Assembly: GCF_007827045.1 (NCBI RefSeq)
Contig: NZ_RPFW01000001.1
Location: 348,519 to 412,518 of the forward strand
DNA from: Trebonia kvetii
GTDB taxonomy: Bacteria; Actinomycetota; Actinomycetes; Streptosporangiales; Streptosporangiaceae
DNA length: 64,000 nt
Direction: 5' to 3'
In this document: piece after piece, positions 21,788-30,559 of the stretch
Position numbering within the stretch: position 1 is the stretch's first letter
How the letters are laid out: each line of letters begins with the position of its first letter
Notes under the pieces: generated by a model
Database searches by the model: none
What the model saw: the letters and a program-made list of their open reading frames with translations, nothing else
Told to the model about the DNA's origin: nothing
Translations under genes and position numbers: made by a program

Positions 21788-24745
21788 TCACGGGAAGCTG
21801 GTGACGGTGGACGGGGTGGTATTTGTCGGGGTCGCCGCGCCGATCTCGTTGACGACGTGCTCGATGACGCCGACGTTCCCCAGGGAAACGGTGAGCAGGT
21901 CGTGGAGCTGGACGCCGGAGACGGCCGGTGCCTCGAAGGCATGGTCTGCCACCACCGCCGGGTTGACGTTGAAGTAGCAGTAACTGCCGAGGCCGTAGGC
22001 CTGATGGGAGGTCACGCTCGGGCCGACCTCGTAGGCGGCGTATCCGTCGGATGAGCCGTTCATCCAGGCCGCCTGGTTCGGCGGGTCGTAGGGCATCTCG
22101 TTCTGGAAGAAGATGGTCTCGCCGCCGTTGCCGAGCCACTGGACGTCGTAGTTCTGGTAATGCTCGACGAACAGGCCGGTGGCAAGGACGTTGTTGCCGT
22201 TGACGACGAGGCCGTGCTGTGCCGTGTTGACGGTCCAGCCGACGGTGCCCGAGTTGCCGTGGTCGGCGCGCCAGGCCCAGATGTCATCGACGAGGGTGTT
22301 GTTGGCGTTGACGACCAGGCTGTTGGTGGCCTGGCCGGCGATGTCGCCGCCGATCCGGAAGAACACATCCTGGACCGAGATCGGGTTGGACGCGTGGCTG
22401 GTGTTGTTGCCCTGCGTTCCGACCGTGAGCAGCGCGCTGGAGTTGGTCGTGCCCGCGTCGAACAGGATGCCCTGGATCCGCACGCCGTCGACGTCCGCCA
22501 CCTGCATGGTGTTGACGCCGCCGGTCGGGATGAGGGTCGGGAAGCCGAGGCCGAGCACCACGGTGTTCGGGTTGGTGACGTTGATGGTCTGGTTGATGGT
22601 GTAAACGCCGGGGGTGAAGAGCAGGTTGCAGCCCTGGGCGAGTGCGGTGTTGATCTGCGCGGCGGTGTTGGACGGGGTGGCGACGAAGAACTTGCTCATC
22701 GGCACGCTCGTGCCGGCAGAGTTGCTGCCGCCCGACCAGCTTGGGCCGGACGCGTTGGTCCGCAGGCTGGGCTCGAACACGTTGTAGTTGCCGCTGCTGT
22801 CGACGTACAGGTAAGGGATGTCCCTGGCGACCGGAGTGGTGGCCAGGGTGGTCATCGGCGGCGTTGGGTAGCTCTGCGCGGGCGCGCCATTCACGCCTGA
22901 GAAGACCATGTTCCACACCGAGCCGCTCCAGCTGCCCAGGTTGCTGTCCTTCGTGTACCACTGCTGCTGGGACACGCTGGACGCCTGGCCGGTGACAATG
23001 CTGTCGGCGATGTAACCGCCGCTGGCATAGCCGTAGCTGGCCGGGTAGAGCTCGAGGCCGCCGTGGACGTCCATCCGCTCGAACGGGCCGGCCTGGGCGA
23101 CCGCCCACCGGTCGTTGCCCGCGGAGGGAGTGATCTCCATGTTCTCGGCCGAGCGCCAGAAGTTCTGGGTGGCGTTGCCCGTGCCGTCGAAGGAGTCCAC
23201 GGTCACATCGCTGCTGTTGAGTGCGACCTGGTCCGGGTTCTGGCCAAGGCCCTGCACCGACGTGTAGTAGCCGACGTTGTCCTCGATACCGGTGTAGGTG
23301 CCGGGGAGGAACAGCTCGGCGTAGCGCTGGGTGCCGAACTGGTTGAGCTTCTGGGTGTTGAAGACGGTGTTCAGCGTGTTGCTGATGGTGGTGGCGGACA
23401 TGCTCGGGCTGAAGACGTAAACGTTCGGGCCGAGGTTGGGCTGGTTCGACCCGCCGACGCAGCCGCTGGCCACCGGGTTGACGGTCCAGCTGAACGTCGC
23501 CGAGCCGGACGCGCCGGTGGTGTCCCCGGCGGTCACTGTGACGCTGCCCGTACCGGTCGCGGTCGGGGTGCCGGAGATCAGCCCGGTCGAGGAACTGACG
23601 GACAGCCCGGCCGGCAGCCCGGTCGCGGAGTAGGTCAGCGTCTGCCCGGACGCCGAGTCACTGGCCTGGACCTGCAGGCTCGCCGCGGTGCCCACGGTCC
23701 AGGTCTGGGCGCCCGGGTTGGACACCGTCACCGTGTTGCCGGTGCCGCCGCCAGCCGGCTGGACCTCGATGCCGTTGACCTGGGCGTTGTCCTTGACGGT
23801 GACGAACTGGATGGTGACCGCTCCGGCGCTGCTCGCGGTGGCGGTGAACGACTCGGCGACCGCCTTGTTCTGCCCGCCGGCGGTGGCGAAGATGTCGAAG
23901 CTGGTCAGCACCTGGGTCCCGTTGATGAGGACATTGAAGGTGCGCGACCCGGCGGCCGTCCAGTATGTCTCGGCAAAGTCGAGACGCACGCTGTAGCTGG
24001 CGCCCGCGGTCAGGCCGGGGATGGTGTAGGTGAAGTTGCCGTAGCGGTTGTGCTGGTAGACCGACTGCGGTGCCGGATTGGTAACGCCGGTGGTGCTGAC
24101 CGTGTTGGCTGTGGAGGTGGCCGTGCCGCCGGAGAAGTCCTGGTCGGCCACGAACGGCGCCGCCGCCGGGCCGCCGGCGGAGATGTCAATGCCGCCGCTC
24201 CCGCCGCCTGTGCTGGTGGCGAAGACCTGGAACTCCCAGATCGAGTAGCCGTACTGGGTGGCCCGCGTCGTGCCGTACATCCGGATGTAGCGGCCGGTGC
24301 CGGACAGGCCCGTCAGGCTTTGCACGCCGCCGGTGCCCGTCGTGGTCGAGTAGATGCTCGTCCAGTTGGTGTTGTCGGTCGACACCTGGATCTGGAACGC
24401 CTTGGCGTACGCGGTTTCCCAGTTCAGGGTGACCCCGCAGATGCTCTGCGAGGAGCCCAGGTCGACCTCGAGCCACTGCGGGTCGGAGAACGCACTCGAC
24501 CAGCGCGTGGTGGTGCTGCCGTCAACCGCGGCGCTTGCCGGGGTGCCCGCGTTCTCCGTGGAGGAGGCGGTCGCGGTCTTGTTCAGCGCGATGTTGGTGG
24601 TGCCGCAGGTCGCGGCCGACGCCTTGGGCGCCGCCGCGCCGAAGGCGGCCACCAGGACCGAGACGATGAGCGCGGCGACAGCCAGCAGGCTCAGCGCCGT
24701 GCGGCCGGAGGCGGGTACCCGCCTCCTGAGTCTTCTTCGTAGCAC
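21788..24745 (-). CDS. Secreted multidomain carbohydrate-active protein: CBM32, malectin, Ig-like and right-handed beta-helix domains
   Basis: 985 residues from GTG 24745, which has GGAGGG at 4-5 nt. Order: signal peptide (1-44, cleavage after KASA); F5/8 type C / CBM32 domain (about 46-178); malectin-like domain (about 185-332, with the DFAETYW signature); putative Ig domain (about 338-427, LPAGLSVSSSTGLISGTP); then a long right-handed beta-helix (about 435-985) with repeated NxV/VxG turns and a DGVRIQGILFDAG coil. Relatives of the beta-helix part are often mislabelled adenylyl cyclase; no cyclase residues are present. Next to a ROK regulator and three GH16 glucanases, it probably acts on or binds a beta-glucan, as in GH55-type beta-helix glucanases. 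The catalytic residues cannot be assigned by eye. Its CBM32 is almost identical to one in the GH16 gene at 26.6-27.0 kb. Confidence 0.8.
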   Translation of the reverse strand: MLRRRLRRRVPASGRTALSLLAVAALIVSVLVAAFGAAAPKASAATCGTTNIALNKTATASSTENAGTPASAAVDGSTTTRWSSAFSDPQWLEVDLGSSQSICGVTLNWETAYAKAFQIQVSTDNTNWTSIYSTTTGTGGVQSLTGLSGTGRYIRMYGTTRATQYGYSIWEFQVFATSTGGGSGGIDISAGGPAAAPFVADQDFSGGTATSTANTVSTTGVTNPAPQSVYQHNRYGNFTYTIPGLTAGASYSVRLDFAETYWTAAGSRTFNVLINGTQVLTSFDIFATAGGQNKAVAESFTATASSAGAVTIQFVTVKDNAQVNGIEVQPAGGGTGNTVTVSNPGAQTWTVGTAASLQVQASDSASGQTLTYSATGLPAGLSVSSSTGLISGTPTATGTGSVTVTAGDTTGASGSATFSWTVNPVASGCVGGSNQPNLGPNVYVFSPSMSATTISNTLNTVFNTQKLNQFGTQRYAELFLPGTYTGIEDNVGYYTSVQGLGQNPDQVALNSSDVTVDSFDGTGNATQNFWRSAENMEITPSAGNDRWAVAQAGPFERMDVHGGLELYPASYGYASGGYIADSIVTGQASSVSQQQWYTKDSNLGSWSGSVWNMVFSGVNGAPAQSYPTPPMTTLATTPVARDIPYLYVDSSGNYNVFEPSLRTNASGPSWSGGSNSAGTSVPMSKFFVATPSNTAAQINTALAQGCNLLFTPGVYTINQTINVTNPNTVVLGLGFPTLIPTGGVNTMQVADVDGVRIQGILFDAGTTNSSALLTVGTQGNNTSHASNPISVQDVFFRIGGDIAGQATNSLVVNANNTLVDDIWAWRADHGNSGTVGWTVNTAQHGLVVNGNNVLATGLFVEHYQNYDVQWLGNGGETIFFQNEMPYDPPNQAAWMNGSSDGYAAYEVGPSVTSHQAYGLGSYCYFNVNPAVVADHAFEAPAVSGVQLHDLLTVSLGNVGVIEHVVNEIGAATPTNTTPSTVTSFP
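24221..24608 (-). repeat. Direct repeat copy 1 (CBM32-coding segment, 388 bp)
   Basis: Codes for the first CBM32 of the beta-helix protein. It is colinear and of equal length with 26607-26994 and differs at few positions, mostly silent. Confidence 0.85.
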
Positions 24746-24850
24746 TTTTCCCTCCGAATGGACGTCACAACTATGGCTGTGACTTATTTCAAGCCAGAAC
24801 GTAACTCGATTGAAACCTAGGGTCCATAGGCAGGAAGTTGAGTAACGACG

Positions 24851-24867
24851 TAGCCAGACGCTGGCTA
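24851..24867. promoter_or_regulatory. Dyad TAGCCAG-ACG-CTGGCTA, candidate ROK operator
   Basis: Perfect 7-bp arms with 3-bp spacer between the divergent beta-helix gene and the ROK gene, 38 bp before the ROK start. The 10-mer GCCTTGAACT just downstream (24883-24892) recurs upstream of the first GH16 gene in the same orientation relative to transcription. Confidence 0.5.
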
Positions 24868-24904
24868 TATCGTTTGATAACTGCCTTGAACTGGGGGGGA
24901 CCGC

Positions 24905-26128
24905 ATGCGGGACCGAAAGCGTGGCACGGTCCGGGACCTGCGGCGGGAGAACAGAGCCGCGGTCCTGTGGTCGCTCTATCTGAGCCAGTCACGGAGCCGG
25001 CATGAACTGAGCGCCGCGACAGGGCTCAGTCCCGCCTCCGTGACCAACGTGATCCGCGAGCTGATCGACGAGGGCATCGTCATCGAGACCGGGCTCGCGG
25101 AGTCCGACGGGGGGCGCCCGCGGGCGATGCTCGGGATGAACCCCACCTACGGCTACGTCATCGGCGTGGACATCGGCGAGACGCGCACACGGGTCGAGCT
25201 GTTCGACCTGACCATGACGGAGCGGGCGCGGGTGGAGTACCCGCTTGACCGAGTCGCCGAGCACGACATCGACGTAGTGGTCGGGCAGATCGCGGCGGGC
25301 CTGCACACCGTGCTGGCCGACAGCGGAGTGGACGCGCACGAGATCCTCGGCGTCGGCGTGGGCGTGCCGGGCATCATCGAGCAGGGGCCCGAGGTGCTCG
25401 TGCACGGCCAGACCTACGGCTGGGACGCGGTGCCACTCGAACGGCTGCTTCGCGTGCATACCGATCTGCCGGCCGAGGTGCCGCTGCGCTTCGACAACGG
25501 CGCGAAAACCATGGGCCAGGCCGAGCTGTGGTTCGGCGCCGGCCGGGGCGCGCGGAACGCGGTCGTGGTGCTGATCGGCTCCGGCGTCGGCGCGTCGCTG
25601 ATCTCCGGCGGCGCCACCTACCAGGGGGCCACGTCGAGTGCGGCGGAATTCGGCCACGTCACCGTCGTCGTCGGCGGCAGGAAGTGCCGTTGCGGCTCGA
25701 CGGGCTGCCTCGAGGCGTACGCGGGCGCCGAGGCCATACTCGAGCGGTACGGGCGCCCGATGGCGGCCGACGACCAGGAACTGGCGCTCGCCGAGCTGAT
25801 CCAAGCCGCGGGCACCGCGCCGCTCGCGGCCGCCATACTCGACGAGACCGCGCAGTACCTGGGTGCCGGGATCGGCACCCTGATCAACTTGTTCAATCCG
25901 GAGCGCGTCATCCTCGGCGGCTGGGCAGGCCTGCTGCTCGGCGGCCGGCTGCTGCCCGAGATCCGCGAGTCCGCGCGGCAGCATTCGCTGCACCACCCGT
26001 TCGCCGCCACCTCGATCGAGCTCGGGCAGCTCGGTCCCGGCGTGGTCGCGCTCGGCGCGGCGACGCTTCCGATGGAGTCCTTCCTCAACGGGGCCGGGCC
26101 GCGGGCCCAGCCGCGCGAAGGCGGCTGA
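24905..26128 (+). CDS. ROK family transcriptional regulator
   Basis: 407 residues. An N-terminal winged helix-turn-helix (about 15-70, SRHELSAATGLSPASVTNVIREL) is joined to the ROK domain (80-395). The ATP/sugar motif VIGVDIGETRTRVELFD and the zinc-binding CRCGSTGCLEAYAG are intact. The sugar-site residues (ExGH in AEFGHVTVV) are also intact, so the protein may sense a free sugar such as glucose. It is divergent from the beta-helix gene and convergent with the GH16/CBM32 gene, and is the only regulator in the glycan locus. Repression of the glucanase genes, relieved by an oligosaccharide, is the expected role; this is inference. Confidence 0.93.
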   Translation: MRDRKRGTVRDLRRENRAAVLWSLYLSQSRSRHELSAATGLSPASVTNVIRELIDEGIVIETGLAESDGGRPRAMLGMNPTYGYVIGVDIGETRTRVELFDLTMTERARVEYPLDRVAEHDIDVVVGQIAAGLHTVLADSGVDAHEILGVGVGVPGIIEQGPEVLVHGQTYGWDAVPLERLLRVHTDLPAEVPLRFDNGAKTMGQAELWFGAGRGARNAVVVLIGSGVGASLISGGATYQGATSSAAEFGHVTVVVGGRKCRCGSTGCLEAYAGAEAILERYGRPMAADDQELALAELIQAAGTAPLAAAILDETAQYLGAGIGTLINLFNPERVILGGWAGLLLGGRLLPEIRESARQHSLHHPFAATSIELGQLGPGVVALGAATLPMESFLNGAGPRAQPREGG

Positions 26129-26183
26129 GCCCGGCGGAACCGGCAGGTCAGCGGTCACTAGGGTTTGCTGTCGCGGTCATCGG

Positions 26184-28373
26184 TCACGAGCTCGCGTTCA
26201 CCTGGAACTCCCACAGGGAGTAGCCGTACTGTGTCGCTCGCGCCGTGCCGTACATCCGGATGTACCGGCCGGACCCGCTGACGGTCAGGTTCTGGGTACC
26301 GCCGGTGCCCGCGGTGGTCGAGTAGATCGTGGTCCAGTTCGTGTTGTCGGGTGACACCTGGATCTGGAAGGCGGTCGCGTAGGCCGCTTCCCAGTCGAGC
26401 GTGACCTTGCAGATGCTCTTCGTCGAGCCGAGGTCGACGTCCAGCCATTGGGGGTCGGAGAACGCGCTCGACCACCGGGTGCCGGTGTTGCCGTCGGTCG
26501 CGGCCGCCGCGGTAAAGCCGGCGTTCTCCAGCGAGGACGCCGTGGTCGGCTGGTTCAGCGCGACGTTGGTAGTGCCGCAGGTCGTCCCGCCGCCACTGCC
26601 CGTCGTGAAGACCTGGAACTCCCAGATCGAGTAGCCGTACTGGGTGGCCCGCGTCGTGCCGTACATCCGGATGTAGCGGCCGGTGCCGGATAGACCCGTC
26701 AGGTTCTGTACCCCGCCGGTGCCCGTCGTCGTGGAGTAGATCGTCGTCCAGTTCGTGTTGTCCGTGGACACCTGGATCTGGAACGCCTTCGCGTAGGCGG
26801 TTTCCCAGTTCAGGGTGATCCCGCAGATGCTCTGCGAGGAGCCCAGGTCGACCTCGAGCCACTGCGGGTCGGAGAACGCGCTCGACCACCGGGTGCCGGT
26901 GTTGCCGTCAACCGCGGCGCTTGCCGGGGTGCCCGCGTTCTCCGTCGAGGAGGCGGTCGCGGTCTTGTTCAGCGCGACGTTGGCGGTGCCGCAGCTGCCG
27001 CCGCCTCCGCCACCACCGCCGCCGCTACCGGTCGGCAGCGTCCACTGCTGATTGGCGGCGCCGGTACAAGTCTCGATGTCGAGCCTGGAGCCGGTATTGC
27101 CGCCGGGATCGGTGAGGCACAGGCCGGAGCTCGGATTGACCAGCTCGCCGTTGGATTGATGCGTCCAGTTCTGCGCGGCAGTGCCGTTGCATGCGTACCA
27201 GTCGACGTTGGTACCGCTCGTGGTGCCCGCGCTCACCACATCGAGGCAGCCGCCCTGGACCCGCATCGTGCCGTCGGTATAGGGCGACCACTGCTGACCC
27301 GCGGAGCTGTTGCAGCCCGACAGGTACATCGGGTTGCCCTCGGTGTTAAGCGAGTTCTGGTTGGTCAGGCAGTTACCGTTCTGCCCGGTGAGCTGTCCGG
27401 TCGCGGAGGCGGTACCGGTTGGCGTGGAGTTGCCGCCCTGCTCGTAGACGGCCACGTAGCCGACGCTCATCGACGCGCCCGAGGTGGTGGCGGAGGTCGG
27501 GCTGGTGCAGCCGCAGATGCCGTTGGGGTAGTTGCCGCCCATGGCCAGGTCGAAGATGATGAAGAACCCGTGGTCGATGGCCGCCTGCCAGGCCGCCGTG
27601 CCGACCGAGGCCTCGGTGATCGTCGACTCCACGGTCCCGTCCATCAGGAACTGCAGCGTCTCCGCGCTGGTGTTGGTCCTGTCAACGATGACCGAGTAGG
27701 TGTGATAGCCGGTCTGGCAGGTCGAGGCCGTGTTGGGGCAGGCGATCAGCGCGTGACCGCTGCTCCCCGCGGAGTCGTGCAGCGTCTGGGAGGCGGTGTT
27801 CCCGGCATTGACGTCTTCCATCATGTCGATCTCGCCGGACTGCGGCCAGCCACCGCCGGCTCGCATGGGCGAGCCGAGCGCCCAGAAGGCGGGCCAGTAA
27901 CCAAGGCCGTTGGCCGGGTTCGGCTGCTGGATCTCGGCGGTCATCTCCAGCTTGCCGCCCGCGGGCGCCTGGAAGTCGTCGCGCGTCGACTCGATCCGCG
28001 CGCTGGTCCAGGTGCCGCCGTTGTTGATGGCCTTGAGCACCAGGTGGCCGTTGCCGTCCAGGTAGACGTTGTTCGTCGAGCTCGTGGTCTGCTCGGTCTC
28101 GCCGGTGCCGTACCCGGTGCCGATGTCGTAGAACCAGTTCTGCGCCGACGGGGCCGAATTCGCCGCGCCCGCGAAGTTGTCGCCGAACACCGTGTTCCAG
28201 CCGGATGGCGGGGGCGGCACAGTGTCGGCCCTGGCCGGCGCGACGGCGAGGGCGGAGAACGCGACCGCGGCCAGGCAGCTGGCGAGGAGCAGGAGGGCGC
28301 TGAATACCGCGCGGCGTAGCTTTGTCTGCAGGCCGCTCGGCGGTCCCAGTGCGTTTTTCGTTCCGTGGCTCAT
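26184..28373 (-). CDS. Secreted GH16 endo-beta-glucanase with CBM13 and two CBM32 domains
   Basis: 729 residues. Signal peptide (1-49, cleavage after PARA), GH16 catalytic domain (about 55-312) with the GEIDMMED motif (nucleophile Glu181, acid/base Glu186), a ricin-B-type CBM13 (about 325-450, repeated GxCLxxxxxxT and QxW turns), a Gly linker, then two F5/8C/CBM32 domains (about 465-595 and 605-729). GH16 with EIDxxE is typical of endo-1,3- or 1,3(4)-beta-glucanases. The start is ATG 28373, 7 nt after GGAGG; ATG 28376 is also possible. The first CBM32 is nearly identical in DNA to that in the beta-helix gene. The sequence upstream holds repeated elements that may control expression. Confidence 0.9.
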   Translation of the reverse strand: MSHGTKNALGPPSGLQTKLRRAVFSALLLLASCLAAVAFSALAVAPARADTVPPPPSGWNTVFGDNFAGAANSAPSAQNWFYDIGTGYGTGETEQTTSSTNNVYLDGNGHLVLKAINNGGTWTSARIESTRDDFQAPAGGKLEMTAEIQQPNPANGLGYWPAFWALGSPMRAGGGWPQSGEIDMMEDVNAGNTASQTLHDSAGSSGHALIACPNTASTCQTGYHTYSVIVDRTNTSAETLQFLMDGTVESTITEASVGTAAWQAAIDHGFFIIFDLAMGGNYPNGICGCTSPTSATTSGASMSVGYVAVYEQGGNSTPTGTASATGQLTGQNGNCLTNQNSLNTEGNPMYLSGCNSSAGQQWSPYTDGTMRVQGGCLDVVSAGTTSGTNVDWYACNGTAAQNWTHQSNGELVNPSSGLCLTDPGGNTGSRLDIETCTGAANQQWTLPTGSGGGGGGGGGSCGTANVALNKTATASSTENAGTPASAAVDGNTGTRWSSAFSDPQWLEVDLGSSQSICGITLNWETAYAKAFQIQVSTDNTNWTTIYSTTTGTGGVQNLTGLSGTGRYIRMYGTTRATQYGYSIWEFQVFTTGSGGGTTCGTTNVALNQPTTASSLENAGFTAAAATDGNTGTRWSSAFSDPQWLDVDLGSTKSICKVTLDWEAAYATAFQIQVSPDNTNWTTIYSTTAGTGGTQNLTVSGSGRYIRMYGTARATQYGYSLWEFQVNASS
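26607..26994 (-). repeat. Direct repeat copy 2 (CBM32-coding segment, 388 bp)
   Basis: Codes for the middle CBM32 of the GH16 protein. Equal in length and orientation to 24221-24608; the ROK regulator gene lies between the copies. Confidence 0.85.
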
Positions 28374-28421
28374 CATTGGGCCTCCTCGGTCGGGTGGGGT
28401 ACCGCGGGAGGGCCACCGTGC

Positions 28422-28457
28422 CTTTACATTTCTTTCATTTCTTACATTCTTTACATT
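28422..28457 (-). repeat. Four tandem 9-bp repeats (AATGTAAAG type) in the GH16 leader
   Basis: Exactly 36 bp in four 9-mers: on the minus strand AATGTAAAG, AATGTAAGA, AATGAAAGA, AATGTAAAG. They lie about 50-85 nt upstream of the GH16 start, in or near the mRNA leader. Confidence 0.7.
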
Positions 28458-28744
28458 CCGGATTCGGTGGCTCACCCATGATGGTCACTTAGTTCAAGGC
28501 CTATTTAAAGTTAAAATAGCGTTAATAATTCAGCGCGCCTCCCTGTCCGCGAAACTGGGCTGGCCAGCCGGGATGACCCGGCGCGGCAGGCGATGAGCGC
28601 GCCGCAGACACCGAGGTGCGGGTACGCTCGGGCGGCTCACGGCAGGGAGGCCCCCGATCCCAGGGGCCGGCGGCCGATGGAACGCCGGCCTCACCGGCGC
28701 CTTGAATGATCACAAAGACTTTGACCCCGGCGGAAACAAAAAAA

Positions 28745-28774
28745 CGTTATGCACATGCAAAAAGCGTTATGCAC
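28745..28774. promoter_or_regulatory. Direct repeat CGTTATGCAC with 20-bp period
   Basis: Two identical 10-mers (28745-28754 and 28765-28774), each preceded by an A-run, two helical turns apart. A candidate binding site between the second and first GH16 genes. Confidence 0.4.
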
Positions 28775-28827
28775 GCAGGCCGGGGCTGCGCGCATAGAGG
28801 TGGGCAGCTAGCTAGCGACCAAGATCT

Positions 28828-30357
28828 CTAGGCGGGGTTCTGGTAGACGGCTACGTAGCCGACCCGCATGGCGCCGCCAGGCGCGGTCGCCGCGGTGGGG
28901 GTGGTGCACCCGCACGCGCGGTCTGGTGAGCTCCCGCCCATCGCCAGGTCAAGCAGGATGAAGAAGCCATGATCAACCGCCGCCTGCCAGGCCACGGTGC
29001 CTACCTGGGCCTCGGTGTAGGTCGCCTGAGCCGTGCCGTCGATCAAGAACCGCAGCGTCTCAGCGCTGGTGTTGGTCCGGTCAATGAGCACCGAGTACGT
29101 GTGATACCCGGTCAGGCACGCCGACGGCGCTGGACACGACACAAGCCGGCCGCCCAGATGACTGGACGCGCCGAAATGGAACGTCTGCGCAGCGCCATTC
29201 AGCCCGTTCTCACTCTCAAGCATGTCGATCTCACCGGAAGCTGGCCAGGTACCCCCGGACCGCATCGGGGCGCCCGCCGCCCAGAACGCCGGCCAGTAAC
29301 CAAGCGCATCAGCGGGGTACGGCATCTCCACCGATGCAGTCAGCTCCAGCTTGCCGCCCGGCGGCGCCGCGAAATCATCACGCATGGTCTGGATCTCGGC
29401 CGACGTCCACTTACCACTGCTCTCATTGGCCTGGATCACCAGGTCACCGCTGCCATCCAGGTATGCGTTGCTGGTCGAGGTCGTCCACTCGTTGGCACCG
29501 AAATACGGGGCAGTCTCGAAAAACCAGTTCCGCGACGAGGGCGCCGAACCCGCGGGGCCGTCAAAGCTGTCACTGAACACGGTGGTGAACCCGGCCGGAG
29601 CGGGCGGCACCGTGGTGCCTACCGCGGTCTGGGTCGGTGACGGTACCGGGCCCGCCGTAGGCGAGGCCGAGGTCAGCGTTGGCCTCGGTGTCGGAGCGGC
29701 CGGAGGTGTGCTGCTGCTCGTCACGGTGGGAACTGAAGCTGGCGACGGCACGGAGGCCGTTGGGGCAGGGGCGGACGTGGACGGCGCGGTGCCACCGCTT
29801 GTCGCCATGGGGACCGGAGCTGACGACGGACCCGAGGAGGGTGGGGCGGTCGTAACCTGCCGCGTCGGAACCCGAGACGGGTGCGGGGTCGGTCTGCCAG
29901 GGCCGGTCGCGGTTACTTGACTGAGATCAGAGGCGGAGGGAGCCGGAGCAGAGGTGGTGGCAGCAGTCGACGTGTACTGCCACGGCGGCGCCGACGGCTG
30001 CGTGGCCGAGGCTGCGTCAAGGATCCCCGTCGCCAGGATCTTCGCGCCGGCGGGCGCACCCGCCGAGGGCGTGGCTGACGGCGGGAACGCACTGGGCACT
30101 GCCGACGGCGAGGCATCGCTGCCGGCAGCGGCACCGACTGCGGCCATGCAGGAGACGACGAGCAGCACGGCGACCACCGCAGACCATGGCGGCAGGGCCG
30201 CCCCGCGCGTTGCCAGATCGTGCGGGGCGGGACCGAGCGGCGCCCGTCCGTGCGGGGACGAATCGTGCGGGTCCGGACTCTGCGGGTCCGGCCTGTCAGG
30301 GTCCGGGCCCGCGGGTGGTGCCTCGCGGCGCGCACGTGCCTTCCGCGTCAATGCCAC
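28828..30357 (-). CDS. Membrane-anchored GH16 beta-glucanase
   Basis: 509 residues from GTG 30357. A charged, Pro/Asp-rich cytoplasmic N-terminus (1-55) precedes one membrane helix (about 58-80, VVAVLLVVSCMAAVGAAAG), a long Pro/Ser/Thr/Ala linker (80-260) and a GH16 domain (about 265-509) with GEIDMLESE. It has no cleavage or lipobox, so the enzyme is probably tethered by its N-terminus with the catalytic domain outside. The start is chosen because VALTRKARARRE aligns with the N-terminus of the next paralogue; the GTG at 30444 would add 29 unlike residues. Confidence 0.85.
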   Translation of the reverse strand: MALTRKARARREAPPAGPDPDRPDPQSPDPHDSSPHGRAPLGPAPHDLATRGAALPPWSAVVAVLLVVSCMAAVGAAAGSDASPSAVPSAFPPSATPSAGAPAGAKILATGILDAASATQPSAPPWQYTSTAATTSAPAPSASDLSQVTATGPGRPTPHPSRVPTRQVTTAPPSSGPSSAPVPMATSGGTAPSTSAPAPTASVPSPASVPTVTSSSTPPAAPTPRPTLTSASPTAGPVPSPTQTAVGTTVPPAPAGFTTVFSDSFDGPAGSAPSSRNWFFETAPYFGANEWTTSTSNAYLDGSGDLVIQANESSGKWTSAEIQTMRDDFAAPPGGKLELTASVEMPYPADALGYWPAFWAAGAPMRSGGTWPASGEIDMLESENGLNGAAQTFHFGASSHLGGRLVSCPAPSACLTGYHTYSVLIDRTNTSAETLRFLIDGTAQATYTEAQVGTVAWQAAVDHGFFILLDLAMGGSSPDRACGCTTPTAATAPGGAMRVGYVAVYQNPA

Positions 30358-30559
30358 GGCCCCCACCGGCCTCTCTATCGGAGTAACACGCCACTCTCGA
30401 TGAGACAGCGTCTCACGGACGGAAGGCGGGACGAATGATGTCACGGACTGTTCTTTGACTGCTCACTGGCCGGGCGCGACGGCGACCATCAGCCGCCGCG
30501 TTGCGGCACGCCCGGCGCTACGTGACGCTTCTTCACGCTGGCACCGAGGGATTATTCGT

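Larger units (their letters stand above)
28374..28827. other. Intergenic region upstream of the GH16-CBM13-CBM32 gene
   Basis: No gene seen. It holds four 9-bp tandem repeats (28422-28457), the shared 10-mer (28491-28500), an AT-rich promoter-like stretch (about 28500-28535), a GC-rich part, and two direct CGTTATGCAC copies (28745-28774). Confidence 0.6.

Noticed and set aside
23063..24742. 559-codon plus-strand frame opposite the beta-helix gene
   Set aside because: Its composition (Arg, Gly, Val, Asp-rich without motifs) and exact opposition to a gene with clear domains mark it as a shadow. The same holds for 5155-6156, 19280-20905, 27156-28319 and 32186-33544.
21788..24745. Adenylyl cyclase label for the beta-helix protein
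   Set aside because: Relatives carry this label in databases as I recall, but the sequence has a signal peptide, CBM32, malectin and beta-helix coils and none of the cyclase metal or purine residues.
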